Shown in pieces: positions 62,229 to 64,000 of a stretch of DNA of 64,000 nucleotides. The first letter of the stretch is position 1. Each line of letters opens with the position of its first letter. Made by a program: the position numbers and the translations under genes. This DNA is from Blautia schinkii (GTDB taxonomy: Bacteria > Bacillota > Clostridia > Lachnospirales > Lachnospiraceae): assembly GCF_013304825.1 (NCBI RefSeq), contig NZ_JAAWUO010000018.1, positions 1-64,000 of the forward strand, given 5' to 3'. The notes under the pieces are model-generated. The model did no database searches. It was not told the origin of the DNA and was given only the letters and a program-made list of their open reading frames with translations.

Positions 62229-63311
62229 CTAGTTATAGATTTTATTTATAACGCCACCACCTACAACCTCATTTCCGTCATACATTACTACTGCCTGGCC
62301 TTTTGTGATGGCTCTCTGAGGCTCATCGAATTTCACATGAAGGATACCATCCGGTGTCTGCCATGCAATTGCAGGCTGCTCTTTATGACGGTAGCGGATC
62401 TTTGCGGTAACTCTCTTAGGCTCACTTAAATCTGCCACAGAGATCAGATTTACACTGTCAGCTTCCAGTTCACTGCTGAAAAGATCACTGTTATCACCTA
62501 ATACTACAGTATTGGTTTTCGGAGAGATCTCACAAACATAAAGACGGCTGGCTGCCGGGATTCCAAGACCGCGACGCTGGCCGATAGTGTAATGGATGAT
62601 TCCCTTATGGCGTCCGATATAGTTTCCCTCTTTATCTACAAAATCACCCTCCGGTGTTTTTTTGCCTGTGTACTTCTCAATAAATTTCGCATAATCGCCA
62701 TCCGGCACAAAGCAGATATCCTGACTGTCATGTTTTCTGGCATTAATAAAGCCATGCTCTTCGGCAATGACACGAACCTGATCCTTCCGGAGACCTCCAA
62801 GAGGAAGCTTTACATGTGCCAGCTGTTCCTGGGTCAACATATAGAGAACGTATGACTGATCCTTAGTGTCGTCCACTGCTTTTTTCAGAAGGTAGCGGTC
62901 CCGTTTTTCATCGTACTCCACTCTTGCATAATGTCCGGTTACAATATAATCGTAGCCGATTTCCTGCATACGGTGGAACATTTTATCAAATTTCAGATAT
63001 CGGTTACAGTCTATACATGGATTAGGTGTGCAGCCGTTTTCGTAGGCCTCCACAAACCGATCCATAACTTCTGTATGGAAATCTGCGGTAAAGTTAAATA
63101 CATAATAAGGCATATCCATCTGATAGGCTACGCTTCTGGCATCCTCAACATCATCCAGGGAACAGCAGGTCTTTTCCCTGTGGATACCAATATCTTCATT
63201 GTTGTAAAGTTTCATGGTAGCACCGATGCACTCGTCACCGGATTCCTTTGTAAGAAGAGCTGCCACGGAGCTGTCCACACCGCCGCTCATTGCTATGATC
63301 GCTTTTTTCAT
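62229..63311 (-). CDS. mnmA: tRNA-specific 2-thiouridylase
   Basis: This 360-residue enzyme makes 2-thiouridine at the wobble position of tRNA-Lys/Glu/Gln. It has the PP-loop IAMSGGVDSSVAALLTK, catalytic cysteines in GCTPNPCIDCN and HDSQDICFVPDG, and GIIHYTIGQRRGLGI. The length is normal. It needs a sulfur donor, in keeping with the nearby sulfur gene metY. It begins at ATG, and 201 bp separate it from the divergent transporter. Confidence 0.96.
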   Translation of the reverse strand: MKKAIIAMSGGVDSSVAALLTKESGDECIGATMKLYNNEDIGIHREKTCCSLDDVEDARSVAYQMDMPYYVFNFTADFHTEVMDRFVEAYENGCTPNPCIDCNRYLKFDKMFHRMQEIGYDYIVTGHYARVEYDEKRDRYLLKKAVDDTKDQSYVLYMLTQEQLAHVKLPLGGLRKDQVRVIAEEHGFINARKHDSQDICFVPDGDYAKFIEKYTGKKTPEGDFVDKEGNYIGRHKGIIHYTIGQRRGLGIPAASRLYVCEISPKTNTVVLGDNSDLFSSELEADSVNLISVADLSEPKRVTAKIRYRHKEQPAIAWQTPDGILHVKFDEPQRAITKGQAVVMYDGNEVVGGGVINKIYN

Positions 63312-63473
63312 TTATATCTTAACCTTTCCTGATGATTGATGATTTCTTAGTTTTACAGCCTGATTCTCTTGCTGCTGCAATTTCGCATTTATTATAATAT
63401 GGCAGATATTCTTTGTCCATGATTTTTCATCAGTAAAAAGTAACCTGCTCTTTCCCCGGAGTGTTGTTTGGTA

Positions 63474-63479
63474 TATAAT
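63474..63479 (+). promoter_or_regulatory. -10 element of SulP gene
   Basis: TATAAT at 63474-63479, about 34 bp before the start codon at 63513, with TTGTTT-like sequence upstream. It reads away from mnmA. Confidence 0.5.
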
Positions 63480-63512
63480 AGAACATATTTTTTCAGAAAA
63501 GGATGTGAGTAT

Positions 63513-64000
63513 ATGAATCTTTCCCTGTTTTCCACACTGCGGGGCTACCGTAAAGAATACCTTCCCAAAGATATCTTTTCCGGCATCATTATCGCCGCAG
63601 TTTCCATTCCTATCTCCATGGGATATGCACAGATTTCCGGGATTCCGGCGGTGTATGGACTGTACGGCTCTGTTTTCCCGATCCTGCTTTTTGCACTGTT
63701 TTCCACTTCAAGACAGTTTATCTTCGGAGTTGATGCTGCTCCTGCTGCTATTGTAGGCGGTGCACTGTCTACTCTTGGCATTGCCGCAGAGTCTGAAGCT
63801 GCCATGGATTATGTTCCTGCTATTGCATTGTTTGCCGGATTATGGCTGTTCATATTCTTCCTGCTCCATGCAGATAAGATTGTGGATTTCATCTCTACAC
63901 CCGTTATGGGTGGTTTTATCAGTGGCATTGCTGTTACAATCATTCTTATGCAGATTCCCAAGCTCATGGGAAGTCCCGCAGGCTCAGGCGAGCTTCTGGA
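63513..64000 (+). CDS. SulP-family sulfate/anion permease, partial
   Basis: The first 162 codons of a SulP transporter are visible and the gene runs off the window. It starts MNLSLFSTLRGYRKEYLPKD (ATG 63513 after AAAAGGATGTGAGTAT), then SGIIIAAVSIPISMGYAQIS and GIPAVYGLYGSVFPILLFAL, the SulP signature, with at least four membrane helices. It would import sulfate or another anion; the C-terminal STAS domain is beyond the window. Proximity to metY and mnmA hints at sulfur metabolism. Confidence 0.9.
   Translation, partial: MNLSLFSTLRGYRKEYLPKDIFSGIIIAAVSIPISMGYAQISGIPAVYGLYGSVFPILLFALFSTSRQFIFGVDAAPAAIVGGALSTLGIAAESEAAMDYVPAIALFAGLWLFIFFLLHADKIVDFISTPVMGGFISGIAVTIILMQIPKLMGSPAGSGELL

Overview
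The window looks like chromosomal DNA of a Lachnospiraceae-type gut Firmicute (Blautia/Ruminococcus-like; this assignment is inference). It shows moderate GC, strong AGGAGG ribosome sites, the clostridial block pyrH-frr-uppS-cdsA-dxr-rseP, a secG-rnr-smpB block, a SleC-like cortex-lytic protein, and abundant mobile DNA. Most genes are on the minus strand, so transcription mostly runs right to left.

Region 1 (1-13.04 kb) is accessory and mobile. It holds an HTH-fused AAA-ATPase/PD-(D/E)XK protein, an array of AAGTGA inverted repeats, and a large serine recombinase with two small neighbours that are paralogues of its own C-terminal domain. These are followed by a RepA-like ATPase, a frameshifted XRE repressor behind tandem operators, and a MerR/zinc-ribbon regulator. 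An Abi_2/AbiF HEPN protein follows, preceded by a separately promoted and terminated structured RNA of about 240 nt that I read as a candidate RNA antitoxin. A second serine recombinase has lost its catalytic domain and is fused to the 3' end of rfbC.

Region 2 (13-36 kb) is a cell-surface glycan region. It carries rfbC, an AraC regulator, a nucleotidyltransferase, an AlbA_2 protein, and a ten-gene exopolysaccharide operon running from about 29.9 to 18.8 kb: glycosyltransferases, a pyruvyltransferase-like protein, a GT11 fucosyltransferase, a Wzy-like polymerase, an acyltransferase, a hydrolase-like protein, a Wzx flippase and a VanZ-like protein. The operon's first gene (priming sugar transferase) and a UDP-glucose dehydrogenase survive only as fragments. 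Next to it lies a fucokinase/GDP-fucose pyrophosphorylase-type gene, suggesting scavenged L-fucose is converted to GDP-fucose and used by the fucosyltransferase. A TnpB-family protein lacking the RuvC acidic residues and a MITE-like element follow.

Region 3 (35.8-64 kb) is core chromosome: tRNA-Pro, LysR, ilvC and ilvN, a phosphatase homologue whose catalytic cysteine is serine, two AEC transporters, a HAD hydrolase, an M18 aminopeptidase, FUSC, a SleC-like protein, the isoprenoid/lipid/translation operon, rnr-smpB, secG, eno, a polysaccharide deacetylase, metY with a polycysteine leader peptide, mnmA and a partial SulP transporter. A promoter-repeat-terminator unit at 59.29-59.61 kb appears to encode an unannotated small RNA with four repeated motifs.
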